This document shows positions 17,825-26,943 of a stretch of DNA of 64,000 nt, in pieces. The stretch is from positions 1,364,001-1,428,000 of the forward strand of contig CAWKPF010000002.1 of assembly GCA_963851415.1 (NCBI GenBank). Reading direction: 5' to 3'. Within the stretch, counting starts at the first letter, position 1. Each line of letters begins with the position of its first letter. The translations under genes and the position numbers were made by a program. This stretch comes from CAWKPF01 sp963851415. Its GTDB lineage: Bacteria; Acidobacteriota; Thermoanaerobaculia; Multivoradales; Multivoraceae. The notes beneath the pieces were generated by a model. It did not search any database, was not told where the DNA came from, and saw only the letters and a program-made list of their open reading frames with translations.

Positions 17825-18062
17825 GGTTGCTCTACAAGATGCTCGCTGTCGTCTCGATCCGTGCCGCGAACCCCGGGCCGATTCTCATCGCCAAGCGGGC
17901 TATCTTCGCACCGTCACCATAGCAGGGCCGAGAGTCCAGCCGAGGCGGGCCGATAGCGAGAAGGCGAGGGCAGCGCCAGCGAGATCCTCCAGTTCCTTCC
18001 CGGAGCTGGACCAGACGAACGACCAGAAGATGCAACACGAACAACGAAAAGGAGAACCCGAG

Positions 18063-18395
18063 ATGAACCGACATCGAACCAATGTCGCTACGGTCAAGGA
18101 CCGCACGAAGGAAGCTACGAAGGAAGCCGTCGCGGCAGCCCGCGAGTCGGTCGATCGCGGAGTCGACACGCTTCGCGAAGCGGGGGAGCAGGCCAAGGGC
18201 GCGGCCCGGAGCGCAGCTGGCCAGGTCGAAGAACGACTGACCGAGGGCTGGCAGAGGATGCAGAAGGGCACCCGTCAGGCCGTGGAGCGCAGTTCCACGA
18301 CCATGGGCGAGCGTCCCTTCACGACCGCACTTGCCGCCGGTCTCCTCGGATTCCTGCTCGGCGCCCTCCTGTTCAGGGGGCGGAGCGACTCCTGA
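18063..18395 (+). CDS. DUF883/ElaB-like C-tail-anchored membrane protein
   Basis: 110 residues. A long amphipathic helical stretch rich in Lys, Glu, Ala and Arg (about 10-80) is followed by one C-terminal membrane helix (FTTALAAGLLGFLLGALLF) and a short RGR tail. This is the layout of the DUF883/ElaB/YqjD proteins, which in E. coli associate with ribosomes at the inner membrane in stationary phase. ATG at 18063 has AAAGGAG eight bases upstream. It is divergent from the NtrC-type regulator with 238 bp between starts, so control by that protein is possible, but I could not find a sigma-54 promoter (GG-N10-GC) in the gap. Confidence 0.75.
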   Translation: MNRHRTNVATVKDRTKEATKEAVAAARESVDRGVDTLREAGEQAKGAARSAAGQVEERLTEGWQRMQKGTRQAVERSSTTMGERPFTTALAAGLLGFLLGALLFRGRSDS

Positions 18396-18519
18396 TCCCT
18401 AGCGACGCGGGGGGTGCCTCGAGACTCCTTCGAGCTGCAAGATCCTCCTGTGCGCCCGACCCTTACCGCTCGGCCCGGGAGCTTCTCGCCGGATCGGGCA
18501 GAAGATCGGGATCCTCGAA

Positions 18520-20199
18520 TCAGGGGCCCCAGGCAGTCGCGTCGCCGGACTCGAAATCGTCGCTGAAGATCGGACTGCCAGCGAGGGGAAAGACGTAGAG
18601 ACTGGCCGATCGGGCGGGCAGATCGAGCGAGAGGGGAGCACCGGACGACGCCAGGTCGGAGAGTCTCGCCAGGCGACTGTTCGCGTCGAAGCGGTACAGC
18701 TCGACCGGTCCCGCGAGAGCGGAAGGAGTGCCCGAGACATCCACGGTCTCCGCGATGGTGGACTTGTTGAACAGCAGCACCATGAAGCGTCCGTCGCCTG
18801 AGTCGACCGCATAGGCTCCCACCCGGTCGACGTCGCTGGTCGTGGCGCTCACAGAGCGCCCCTCGATCCGGGACGACGCGCCGTCATAGTCGAGAAAGAG
18901 CCGGAACGCATCCTCTCCCAGGGTGTCGGCGGCCGGCGCGACCCACCGAGTCGCCAGGTCGACGCCCTCGCGTCCGAAGATCGCCAGCACCTCGGCTTGC
19001 GCGAGCGCACAGGTCGTGCAGCCATCGCCCCAGTTGTACTCGGTGATCGCGAGCCGGGTGCCGGGGCAGTGCTGGTCGATCGCTTGCCTCAGGCGCGGAA
19101 TCAATCGCACGGGTTGCCCGATCCATGACTCCGACGTGTAGCCCGCATCGTAGAGATCACGGGTCGATCGCAGACGCAGCGCCTGGAGAGCCGCGCTACC
19201 CTCACCGCTCAGCGCTTGACCTCCCTGCGGGTAGTAGTGCACGTCCAGGTAGTCGACCAGGCGAACACCGTGCACGGCTTCGTAGTCACAGATGCGATCG
19301 AGGTACCACTCGAGAAACGGCTGCCCACCGTGAGCTGCCTGATCGGGGCCGGCGCTGCAGCCGTCGGCGGCCGAGTGGAAGTACGCACACCACCCCCACA
19401 CCGCCGGCCCCAGGAGCTCGGCCTGGGGCTGCTTCGCCTTGACCGCGGCGGAGACAGCAACGGTGCGCTGCCACAGCTCGTCGTAGCTCACCTTCCCCGG
19501 ATGGACGTCGAAGTGCGTCTCGGACCAGAGCATCGGCTCGTTGTCGAGGGAGAAGAGCGTCGCCCCCGACCCGTCGAGGTGTTCCAACCAGTCCTCGACG
19601 AAGTCGGGGCCGATTGCCTGGGACGTGTCTCCGGGGTCGTTGCCGGTGACCTTCTGGCCACTCGCGCGGCCGTTGCCGGCATCGGGTTGACACCAGGAGG
19701 CGTTGCCGGTGACCGTGCACTCGGTCTGGTCCTGGGCGCCGTACTCAGCGACGGAGAATCCCCATCTCTTGCTGCGATCGTCGAGCGGTGTCCAGCCGAT
19801 CAGGGGAAGCGTGAGCATGGGCTCACTCGCACCGGCCAGGGAGTCCGCCACGAAGCGATCCGCCGCAGACCCGTCGGGAAGGTCGCCTTCGTCCACCACG
19901 TCGTTGGCGATGTTCATGAAGAACCAGTCCGCCGCCCGGTTGCTGACGTCGACTCGCCAGTTGTAGCGCGTGGTGGCGTTCCCCCCCCAGCGATTCACCG
20001 GGTAGGAAACGGTCGAAAGGCGTCCGGTATCGGCGAAGTTGACGCCGTAGATCTCGGGTCGGATCGGGCGTCCCAGGGCCGTCTGGTCGACCGTGACCTG
20101 CACCTGCGCCGCCAGCGGTCCGGGCCCCGCGAGGCAACCTGACAGCAGGGCGAGCAGCGCGATGTCAGAACGCTCGGAGCGGAAGATCGAGGGGATCAT
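18520..20199 (-). CDS. Glycoside hydrolase family 44 (endoglucanase/xyloglucanase-like), exported
   Basis: 559 residues. The N-terminus has a hydrophobic stretch ending LLSGC, a possible lipobox with Cys22, so it may be a lipoprotein. The GH44 signature is clear: EIYGVNFAD, then VNRWGGNATTRYNW, the acid/base Glu221 in LDNEPMLW and the nucleophile Glu387 in ITEYNWG. The spacing between the two Glu (166) is near that of characterised GH44 enzymes. A beta-sandwich domain follows from about residue 440. The C-terminus ends FSDDFESGDATAWGP, the motif shared with other exported proteins here. Probable substrates are beta-glucans, xyloglucan or glucomannan. No other polysaccharide gene is adjacent. 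Start chosen at ATG 20199; an in-frame start exists at 20262. Confidence 0.88.
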   Translation of the reverse strand: MIPSIFRSERSDIALLALLSGCLAGPGPLAAQVQVTVDQTALGRPIRPEIYGVNFADTGRLSTVSYPVNRWGGNATTRYNWRVDVSNRAADWFFMNIANDVVDEGDLPDGSAADRFVADSLAGASEPMLTLPLIGWTPLDDRSKRWGFSVAEYGAQDQTECTVTGNASWCQPDAGNGRASGQKVTGNDPGDTSQAIGPDFVEDWLEHLDGSGATLFSLDNEPMLWSETHFDVHPGKVSYDELWQRTVAVSAAVKAKQPQAELLGPAVWGWCAYFHSAADGCSAGPDQAAHGGQPFLEWYLDRICDYEAVHGVRLVDYLDVHYYPQGGQALSGEGSAALQALRLRSTRDLYDAGYTSESWIGQPVRLIPRLRQAIDQHCPGTRLAITEYNWGDGCTTCALAQAEVLAIFGREGVDLATRWVAPAADTLGEDAFRLFLDYDGASSRIEGRSVSATTSDVDRVGAYAVDSGDGRFMVLLFNKSTIAETVDVSGTPSALAGPVELYRFDANSRLARLSDLASSGAPLSLDLPARSASLYVFPLAGSPIFSDDFESGDATAWGP

Positions 20200-20417
20200 G
20201 AGGTGACTCTGCGAGAGCGGCGAGAACGCGAGGCCCGAGAACGGAGGGCCGGGCGGAAGCACGGCGCAATTATAGCAATTCGTCTATTGACCGGCGCTTC
20301 CCCCGAGCTCGACCCCTTCGAGGAGCTCCAGGCCTCATTCTCGGATCGCGGTCGGAGGACTTCCTTCGAGACGCCTGTGCGGCGGGCCAGGCACACACAC
20401 TCCGAAGAGCAGACGGG

Positions 20418-23400
20418 CTACATACTCCGCCGATACTCCCCCCCAACCTCATACAAAGCCCCCGAGATCTGCCCGAGAGAAGCCACCTTCACGCACTCGA
20501 TCAACTCCTCGAACACGTTCCCCCGCGACCGAGCGACCGCCTGCAGCTTCTGCAAGGCTTCTTCCGTCTCTCCAGCATTTCGCTCCTGGAAAGTTCGCAC
20601 CGACTCGATCTGCGCCCCCTTCTCTTCCTCACTCGAGCGAATCAGCTCCAGCACCCCCGGCTCCTCTTCCTCCCCCTCCCTGGGCAGGAACGCGTTCACG
20701 CCCATGATCGGCAGGGAGCCGTCGTGCTTCTTGTGCTCGTAGTAGAGGCTCTCTTCCTGGATCTTGCCGCGTTGGTACATGGTGTCCATGGCACCGAGGA
20801 CTCCACCTCTTTCCGAGATGCGCTCGAACTCCTGGTAGACCGCCTCTTCCACCAGATCGGTCAGTTCTTCCACCACGAACGAGCCCTGCCACGGGTTCTC
20901 GTTCTTGTTGAGACCGAGCTCGTGGTTGATGATCAGCTGGATCGCCACGGCGCGTCGCACGGACTCCTCGGTCGGAGTGGTGATCGCCTCGTCGTACGCG
21001 TTGGTGTGCAGGCTGTTGCAGGAGTCGAAGATCGCATACAGGGCCTGCAACGTGGTGCGGATGTCGTTGAACTGGATCTCCTGGGCGTGCAGACTGCGCC
21101 CGGACGTCTGGATGTGGTACTTCAACATCTGACTGCGCGACGACGCTCCGTAGCGTTCCTTCATTGCGCGCGCCCAGATTCGCCGCGCCACTCGGCCGAT
21201 CACCGCGTACTCGGGATCCATGCCGTTGGAGAAGAAGAAGCTCAGGTTCGGGGCGAAGTCATCGATCGACATGCCTCGCGCCAGGTAGTACTCGACGATG
21301 GTGAAGCCGTTCGACAGGGTGAAGGCCAACTGGCTGATCGGGTTGGCCCCGGCTTCGGCGATGTGGTACCCGCTCACCGACACGCTGTAGTAGTTGCGCA
21401 CGTCGTGCTCGATGAAGTACTGCTGGATGTCGCCCATCATGCGCATGGCGAACTGGGTCGAGAAGATGCAGGTGTTCTGGGCCTGATCCTCCTTGAGAAT
21501 GTCGGCCTGCACGGTACCTCGGACCTTGCTCAACGTGTCAGCCTTGATCTTCTCGTAGGTCTCGCGGTCGAGGACGCGATCGCCCGAGACGCCCAGCAGT
21601 CCCAGACCCAGACCGTCGTTGCCCTCGGGGAGATCGCCCCGGTAGACGGCCCTCGGCGCATCGCCCAGGAGCTTCGCGATGCGTCTCTCGGTCTCCTCCC
21701 AACGACCCTCCTGGCGCAGGTACTTCTCCACCTGCTGGTCGATCGCGGTGTTCATGAAGAAGGCGAGAATGGTCGGCGCGGGGCCGTTGATGGTCATCGA
21801 GACCGAGGTGGTGGGCTCGGTCAGGTCGAAGCCCGAGTAGAGCTTCTTCATGTCGTCGACCGTGGCGATGGAAACGCCCGAGTTGCCGACCTTGCCGTAG
21901 ATGTCGGGTCGGGTCGCCGGATCTTCGCCGTAGAGCGTCACCGAGTCGAAGGCGGTCGACAATCGAGTGGCTTTGTAGTCGCCGGCCAGGTAGTGGAAGC
22001 GGCGGTTGGTGCGCTCGGGGGTGCCTTCGCCCGCGAACATTCTCGTGGGGTCCTCGCCGGCTCGGCGATAGGGATACACACCGCCGGTGTAGGGGTACGC
22101 ACCGGGGAGATTCTCCTTCATCAGGAAGCGCAGGAGATCCCCCCAGTCGCTGTACCTGGGAGGGGCGATCTTGGGGATGCGCAGATGACTGAGGGTCTCG
22201 ACATAGTTGTTGCCGGTGATCTCTTTGCCACGCACGGTGTAGCTGTACTGCTCCTCGGTGACTCCACGCAAACGCTCCGGCCACGCCCGCAGCAAACCGA
22301 TCGCCTCTTCGGTGAGATCGCCGATCGCTTCTTGATAGCGCTGCCGGAGCACGCGAACGGCCTCGTCGCTGCCCCGGTTCATGGCGTCCTGGGCATAGCG
22401 CGCGAGTTTCTCGGGGACGTTGTCTCCGAGCTCGCTGAGGGCTTCCCACATCGTCTGGGCTCGCGAGGCGGCTTCGGCCTGGCGCTCGATCTCGCTCTCT
22501 TCTCGGCGACCGCCTTCGGCGATCTCGGCCAGGTAGCGCACCCGATTGCCGGGAATGAGCGCAACCGCACGGAGCTCGCGGGCCTCGGCGGACAGATCTT
22601 CGCCGTCCATCGGTGGAGTCCAACGCTTGGCGTCGAGGTCGAGCTTCTCGGTGAGCAGACGACACAGATTCACGAAGGCCCAGTTGAGACCCGGATCGTG
22701 GAACTGGCTGGCGATGGTCGGGTAGACCGGGGTGCGGTGAGGATCGAGCTCGAAGAGCTTGTGGTTGCGCAACCACTGCTTGCGCACGTCGCGCAGGGCG
22801 TCTTCGGCGCCGCGCTTGTCGTACTTGTTCAGAATGACCATGTCGGAGTAATCGAGCATGTCGATCTTCTCGAGCTGACTCGCGGCACCGTAGTCGCTGG
22901 TCATCACATAGACCGAGAAGTCGACGAGGTCGACGATCTCGCTGTCGCTCTGGCCGATGCCGGCGGTCTCGACCAGGATCAGGTCGAAGCCCGTGGAGCG
23001 CAGGAAGGCGACGGCGTCGGCGAGCATCTCACTGGTCGCGAGGTGCTGGCGACGAGTGGCCATGGAGCGCATGTAGACCAGCGGACTGCGCAGGCTGTTC
23101 ATGCGGATGCGATCCCCCAGCAAAGCACCGCCGGTGCGCCGCCGTGTCGGGTCGACGGCCAGAACGGCGATGTGCATGTCGGGGAAGCTGGCGAGGAAGC
23201 GATTGATCAGCTCGTCGGTGACGCTCGATTTGCCGGCGCCGCCGGTGCCGGTGATGCCGACGACCGGAGTCTTCGTGCCTGCCGCGGCCCAGCCCTCGCG
23301 CAGCCTGGCGAGCTTCGACTCCTCGATGTGGCCGCTTTCCAGAGCGCTGATGGTGGACGCGATCTGGAGCGAGTCGTTCCACCGCACACCGTCGACCCGC

Positions 23401-23903
23401 AGCTCCGGGACGGGCAAGCGCGACTTCTCGGTGCGCTCGACCAGATCCTGGATCATGCCGACCAGTCCGAGGTCCATCCCGTCGTGGGGGTGGTAGATCT
23501 TCTCCACCCCGTACTCTTCGAGCTCGGCGATCTCCTCGAGCGTGATGGTCCCGCCACCGCCACCGAAGACGCGCACATGCTCGGCGCCGTTCTCGCGCAG
23601 CATGTCGACCATGTAGCGGAAGAACTCGAGGTGGCCGCCCTGGTAGGAGCTCACGGCGATGGCGTCTGCATCCTCCTGCAGTGCAGCGCGCACGATGTCC
23701 TCGACGCTGCGGTTGTGACCGAGATGGATGACCTCGGCACCCTGATCCTGGATCAGGCGACGCATGATGTTGATCGCGGCGTCGTGGCCGTCGAAGAGGG
23801 AGGCCGCCGTGACGAAGCGCAGGGGCGGAGCCTCGTTCGGCGTCGACGGGTCTTCCTGCGATTCGGAGGCTTGTTGGGAGGTGGGCTCGTCGAGGGTGGT
23901 CAT
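20418..23903 (-). CDS. icmF: Fused isobutyryl-CoA mutase (IcmF)
   Basis: 1161 residues in the IcmF order. A B12-binding domain (about 28-165) with the DGHDAAI motif (His40 as cobalt ligand) comes first; then a MeaI-type G-protein chaperone domain with P-loop GTGGAGKS (219-226); then the TIM-barrel mutase, recognised by YPYTGGVYPYRR, RMFAGEGTPERTNRRFHY and GNSGVSIATVDDMKKLYSGFDL. The enzyme interconverts isobutyryl-CoA and n-butyryl-CoA (some homologues also act on isovaleryl/pivalyl-CoA) using adenosylcobalamin; the fused GTPase loads and protects the cofactor. The F/Q-type active-site context separates it from methylmalonyl-CoA mutase. ATG at 23903 has a GAGG upstream. It stands alone, but mmsA and an aminotransferase lie 5 kb away. 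Confidence 0.95.
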   Translation of the reverse strand: MTTLDEPTSQQASESQEDPSTPNEAPPLRFVTAASLFDGHDAAINIMRRLIQDQGAEVIHLGHNRSVEDIVRAALQEDADAIAVSSYQGGHLEFFRYMVDMLRENGAEHVRVFGGGGGTITLEEIAELEEYGVEKIYHPHDGMDLGLVGMIQDLVERTEKSRLPVPELRVDGVRWNDSLQIASTISALESGHIEESKLARLREGWAAAGTKTPVVGITGTGGAGKSSVTDELINRFLASFPDMHIAVLAVDPTRRRTGGALLGDRIRMNSLRSPLVYMRSMATRRQHLATSEMLADAVAFLRSTGFDLILVETAGIGQSDSEIVDLVDFSVYVMTSDYGAASQLEKIDMLDYSDMVILNKYDKRGAEDALRDVRKQWLRNHKLFELDPHRTPVYPTIASQFHDPGLNWAFVNLCRLLTEKLDLDAKRWTPPMDGEDLSAEARELRAVALIPGNRVRYLAEIAEGGRREESEIERQAEAASRAQTMWEALSELGDNVPEKLARYAQDAMNRGSDEAVRVLRQRYQEAIGDLTEEAIGLLRAWPERLRGVTEEQYSYTVRGKEITGNNYVETLSHLRIPKIAPPRYSDWGDLLRFLMKENLPGAYPYTGGVYPYRRAGEDPTRMFAGEGTPERTNRRFHYLAGDYKATRLSTAFDSVTLYGEDPATRPDIYGKVGNSGVSIATVDDMKKLYSGFDLTEPTTSVSMTINGPAPTILAFFMNTAIDQQVEKYLRQEGRWEETERRIAKLLGDAPRAVYRGDLPEGNDGLGLGLLGVSGDRVLDRETYEKIKADTLSKVRGTVQADILKEDQAQNTCIFSTQFAMRMMGDIQQYFIEHDVRNYYSVSVSGYHIAEAGANPISQLAFTLSNGFTIVEYYLARGMSIDDFAPNLSFFFSNGMDPEYAVIGRVARRIWARAMKERYGASSRSQMLKYHIQTSGRSLHAQEIQFNDIRTTLQALYAIFDSCNSLHTNAYDEAITTPTEESVRRAVAIQLIINHELGLNKNENPWQGSFVVEELTDLVEEAVYQEFERISERGGVLGAMDTMYQRGKIQEESLYYEHKKHDGSLPIMGVNAFLPREGEEEEPGVLELIRSSEEEKGAQIESVRTFQERNAGETEEALQKLQAVARSRGNVFEELIECVKVASLGQISGALYEVGGEYRRSM

Positions 23904-23967
23904 GATCGGTGCCTCGAGTGGGTTCGGTGGATCAACTCCTGATCTTATCCGCTCCGAGAATAGGGAA

Positions 23968-24011
23968 AGGCCCTCCCACGGCCCCGCCGAGCAGGAACGT
24001 GAAGAGGGCCT
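23968..24011 (-). terminator. Possible terminator hairpin after the DinB-like gene
   Basis: Perfect 8-bp inverted repeat AGGCCCTC (23968-23975) / GAGGGCCT (24004-24011) with a 28-base loop, placed between the stop of the DinB-like gene and the start of icmF. On the minus strand the stem is followed by a short TTTCCC stretch. The loop is long and the T-run short, so this is tentative. Confidence 0.35.
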
Positions 24012-24036
24012 GTCGCTGGCGAGAATGCCGCGTCGC

Positions 24037-24564
24037 CTACTGGGACCAGGGCGGCACGATCTCGTTGGCTCGAGCGTAGGCAATCAGCTGCCCGAGGTGC
24101 TCGTGGCTATGCGAGACGGCGGCGTGCAGGGCGCCCGCCTTGGTGGCATCCTGGCCGAACATGCTGATCGTGGTCATCAGCTCGTCATCCGGCACGGATT
24201 CGATCATCGACCGGAGGCTGGCGAACGACTTCTTGAGAACGTCGATCACCTCGTCCTTCTCGGTGATCTGCTCCAGGTTCCGCATGTCGATCCCTTCGGG
24301 CGGCGCCCCGCCGAAAAGGGTCGGAAAGAAGAAGTTCGCTCCGGCGAGGTGCATCATTGCCCCACTGACCGAGCGCACGCCTTCGGAGGGCACCCAGGAG
24401 TACTTGTCGGCGGGAATGGCCTCGGCGAGGCCCAGCACCTTCTCTTCGAGCTGGCCCACATCCATGAGCAGGTCGCCCTTGTAGGTGTCGGCAGCTGCGG
24501 CCGGAAGGGCAGTCAAAAGGACCATCAACGCAGCAAGGGAAACGAGGGTACAGCGATAGCGCAT
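24037..24564 (-). CDS. Exported DinB-fold protein
   Basis: 175 residues. Signal peptide LVSLAALMVLLTALPAAAAD, then a four-helix DinB/DUF664-like domain. The family metal-site histidines appear as MMHLAG in the second helix and SHSHEHLGQL in the last helix, the usual H..H-x-x-x-H arrangement. Secreted DinB proteins of this kind are widespread in Acidobacteria; their reaction is not established, although relatives are thiol-dependent transferases. ATG at 24564 has GAGAGGAG upstream; a frame open to 24723 adds only Arg-rich sequence. It is 133 bp upstream of icmF in the same direction, with a possible terminator between. Confidence 0.82.
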   Translation of the reverse strand: MRYRCTLVSLAALMVLLTALPAAAADTYKGDLLMDVGQLEEKVLGLAEAIPADKYSWVPSEGVRSVSGAMMHLAGANFFFPTLFGGAPPEGIDMRNLEQITEKDEVIDVLKKSFASLRSMIESVPDDELMTTISMFGQDATKAGALHAAVSHSHEHLGQLIAYARANEIVPPWSQ

Positions 24565-24712
24565 TCGGAATGCTCCTCTCGGGTTCGGTCTCTCGTTCGG
24601 AGCTCGGCGAGCTCGCTCGAGAACGGAAGTTTGCAGACTCTGGCGGACTATACCGGACCGGCCGCGAGAGGGTTGTGCGGCTCGTCCCCGCTCCATCCCA
24701 CGATGCTGCCGA

Positions 24713-25471
24713 TCAGGACGCAAGTCCCTGCAAACGCTCGATCAGGGCTTCGAAGTGCTGGGTCGTGATCGGCTTGCGGTACTCCCCCGACACGACAGCA
24801 GGTGGTTCGGGCAACGCCGCGAGCCACTGCTCGTAGGGCCAGTCCACCTCCGGCGGCTGGTCGTCCGCGCCGCGCAGCTGTAGCTCTTCCACGACGTGGT
24901 GAAACCCGCCGAAGAACTCGTCCAGATCGACCTCGCTGTCGAGCAGATGGCCGGTGTCGAGCAGCAGGCCGAACACCTCGGCTTGATCGAGGGTGTCGAT
25001 GAGCTGCACGATCTCCCGGGGGTCGGTCATCACCGAAACGCGCAGCGGCGAGAGCGGCTCGATCATCAAGCGTACTCCCAGCTCGCGAGCTCGCTTCCCG
25101 GCAGCATCGAAGAAGTCGAGGCAGCGCTCGAACGGGGAATCGGCGACCTGTTTGCCGTATCCGCAGACGGTGACCACCCGTCGCGCATCGAGGCGGTCGG
25201 CGACCTCGATCGTGTCGCACAGATGTTCGAGCCCCCGGCGGCGCTCGCGACGCCCCGGATGCAGCGGATGGAGGTCGTGCATCCTCCAGGCCTGCACCGC
25301 GGCGATCGGCACGGGCGAGCGCTGCAGCGTCTCGATCGGCAGCGCTCCATCGTGGGCGACTTCGAGGGCGAGCTCGTGGCGAGACGCGAGGTCGAGTCGC
25401 TCTTCGAGACCCTCGACCGGCAGACAGCTATCGACCCAGGCCAGCACCGGAGCGTCGCCGTCACCAGCCAC
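24713..25471 (-). CDS. Sugar-phosphate isomerase/epimerase-like TIM-barrel protein
   Basis: 252 residues of the xylose-isomerase-like (AP endonuclease 2) superfamily. Visible barrel strands include RRVVTVCGYG, RLMIEPLSP (metal-ligand Glu in IEP) and FGLLLDTGHLL (Asp/His metal ligands). Start is the GTG at 25471, which overlaps the end of the TPM gene by 11 bp; the longer frame to 25573 is an Ala-rich shadow of that gene's Gly-rich tail. A GGAGGGGG lies just upstream within the tail. The overlap implies translational coupling to the LemA-TPM operon, an odd partner for a sugar enzyme. Substrate unknown; it could be a hydroxypyruvate- or inosose-type isomerase. Confidence 0.8.
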   Translation of the reverse strand: MAGDGDAPVLAWVDSCLPVEGLEERLDLASRHELALEVAHDGALPIETLQRSPVPIAAVQAWRMHDLHPLHPGRRERRRGLEHLCDTIEVADRLDARRVVTVCGYGKQVADSPFERCLDFFDAAGKRARELGVRLMIEPLSPLRVSVMTDPREIVQLIDTLDQAEVFGLLLDTGHLLDSEVDLDEFFGGFHHVVEELQLRGADDQPPEVDWPYEQWLAALPEPPAVVSGEYRKPITTQHFEALIERLQGLAS

Positions 25472-26258
25472 CCGATGCGCCCCCTCCGCCGAAGCTGCCT
25501 CCGCCGCCGCCGAAACCGCCACCGCCGCCACCGAAGCCCCCACCGCCGAAGCCACCGCCGCCGAAGCCCCCACCGCCGGGTGGCAGCACGATCCACCGCC
25601 CCCCCCGGTTGGAGGTCCAGGCCCGTCCGCGCCGCCGGCGCTGCAGGGCGCTGACGATGATCATGATCATCACGATGATGAAGAACAGCAGGATCGGGCT
25701 GATGCCGTCACCGGAGCTGCCGGTCGCTGGCACCGACTCGGGGATCGCGTTTGGGTCGCCCTCGATGGTGGCGAGAATGGCGTCGACCCCGGCCTCGATC
25801 CCGCCCGGGAAGTCCCCCTGGCGAAAGCTGGGCGTGATCACGTTGTCGAGTATGCGCCGGCTGTAGGCATCGGTCAGGCTGCCTTCGAGCCCGTGTCCCA
25901 CTTCGATTCGCAACCGCCGTTCCTGCTGAGCGACCAACAGGAGAACACCGTTGTCCTGCTCCTCGGTGCCGAGCTTCCAGGTCTCGACCACCCGCATCGA
26001 GTAGTCCTCGATCGGCTCGTCATCGAGATCGGGCACCGTCAGAACGACCACCTGGGCTCCGGTGCGCCGCTCGAAGGCGGCCAGGCGATTCTCGATGCGG
26101 GTGATCGTCGCCGGATCCAACATGCCAGCCTGGTCGACCACCCGTCCACTCAGAAACGGCACCTCCCGCTCGCCCTGGGCCCACAGACACACCGGCAGGG
26201 CGGCGAATGCCAGCACCATCGAGGTCAGCCCCCGTCGCGCCGCAGTGCTCACCCTCAT
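25461..26258 (-). CDS. TPM-domain protein, YgcG type
   Basis: 265 residues. Signal peptide (to about WAQ), TPM domain about 35-170 with the hallmark VDQAGMLDPATITRIENRLAAFE and QVVVLTVPDL, one membrane helix at about 190-212 (ILLFFIIVMIMIIVSAL), then a basic stretch and a C-terminal tail of GFGGG repeats. This is the standard YgcG layout: TPM outside the membrane, Gly-rich tail inside. TPM proteins partner LemA; roles in membrane-protein assembly or repair (as for plant TLP18.3/Psb32) are suggested. Its start overlaps the stop of the upstream TPM gene by 4 bp. Confidence 0.9.
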   Translation of the reverse strand: MRVSTAARRGLTSMVLAFAALPVCLWAQGEREVPFLSGRVVDQAGMLDPATITRIENRLAAFERRTGAQVVVLTVPDLDDEPIEDYSMRVVETWKLGTEEQDNGVLLLVAQQERRLRIEVGHGLEGSLTDAYSRRILDNVITPSFRQGDFPGGIEAGVDAILATIEGDPNAIPESVPATGSSGDGISPILLFFIIVMIMIIVSALQRRRRGRAWTSNRGGRWIVLPPGGGGFGGGGFGGGGFGGGGGGFGGGGGSFGGGGASGGW

Positions 26259-26908
26259 CGCTCGCGCAGCCTCGGTGCGTCGGCGAGCTCGTCCTCGTCA
26301 TCGGCACGCAGCGTCACGTCGCGCTCTTCGAGCAGCGCCCCGCACGCCTCTACGGCCTCGACACAGGCCTCGGGTGCCCGCCCATCGCGCATCCCCCTGG
26401 TCAGGTTGTCGACGATCTTCACCCAGTGCTCGGGCTGAACCTGTTGATTGATCCCTTCGTCGCCCAGCACGATCGCTCGATGTTCGAACAGAGCGAGGAA
26501 GAGGAGGATGCCGGTGCGGTCTCGCGTGCGGAAGACCTCTTCCTCGAGAAACGCAGCCTCCGCACGCCTGGCGGTGCGCCACTCGATCTCGTCCTTCGAG
26601 ACCAGCGCCCGTCGGATCCAGCCGATCCGTTCCCCCACGAAGACTCCGGCGAGGACACCGAGCAACACGGGGGCGACCGACCAGAGCCAGAGCGAGCCTC
26701 CCCATAGCCCCCCAAACCGATGAAGGAGCGCGGCGAGGACGGCGGCGAGCACCGCACCTGCCGTCGCTCCCCTCCACCGCGCTTCGGGATAGGAATCGCA
26801 CTCGCCGACGATGTAGGTCACGATCTCGCCGGAGGTTCGATTCTCCGCTGCCGAGACCGCGTCCTGAATCGCTTCGAGGTCGCGCTCGCTGAAGGTACCC
26901 AGTCTCAT
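26255..26908 (-). CDS. TPM-domain protein with membrane hairpin
   Basis: 217 residues. The first 35 residues (FSERDLEAIQDAVSAAENRTSGEIV) are the start of a TPM fold, interrupted by a two-helix membrane hairpin at about 48-90, after which the TPM fold resumes (RTGILLFLALFEHRAIVLGDEGIN). No signal peptide. This is the second, non-secreted TPM protein typical of lemA operons. Its stop overlaps the next ATG (ATGA at 26255-26258) and it begins 35 bp after lemA ends. Molecular role unknown. Confidence 0.88.
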   Translation of the reverse strand: MRLGTFSERDLEAIQDAVSAAENRTSGEIVTYIVGECDSYPEARWRGATAGAVLAAVLAALLHRFGGLWGGSLWLWSVAPVLLGVLAGVFVGERIGWIRRALVSKDEIEWRTARRAEAAFLEEEVFRTRDRTGILLFLALFEHRAIVLGDEGINQQVQPEHWVKIVDNLTRGMRDGRAPEACVEAVEACGALLEERDVTLRADDEDELADAPRLRER

Positions 26909-26943
26909 CTGCTTGTCGGACTCCGTCGCCCACGGAGACGCGT

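Noticed and set aside
20724..23942. 1072-codon plus-strand frame opposite icmF
   Set aside because: Antisense shadow caused by high GC; composition rich in His, Val, Asp and Gly without domains, whereas the minus strand encodes a complete IcmF.
25472..25573. Ala-rich 34-residue N-terminal extension of the isomerase-like protein
   Set aside because: It is the shadow of the glycine-rich tail of the overlapping TPM gene; the GTG at 25471 is a better start.
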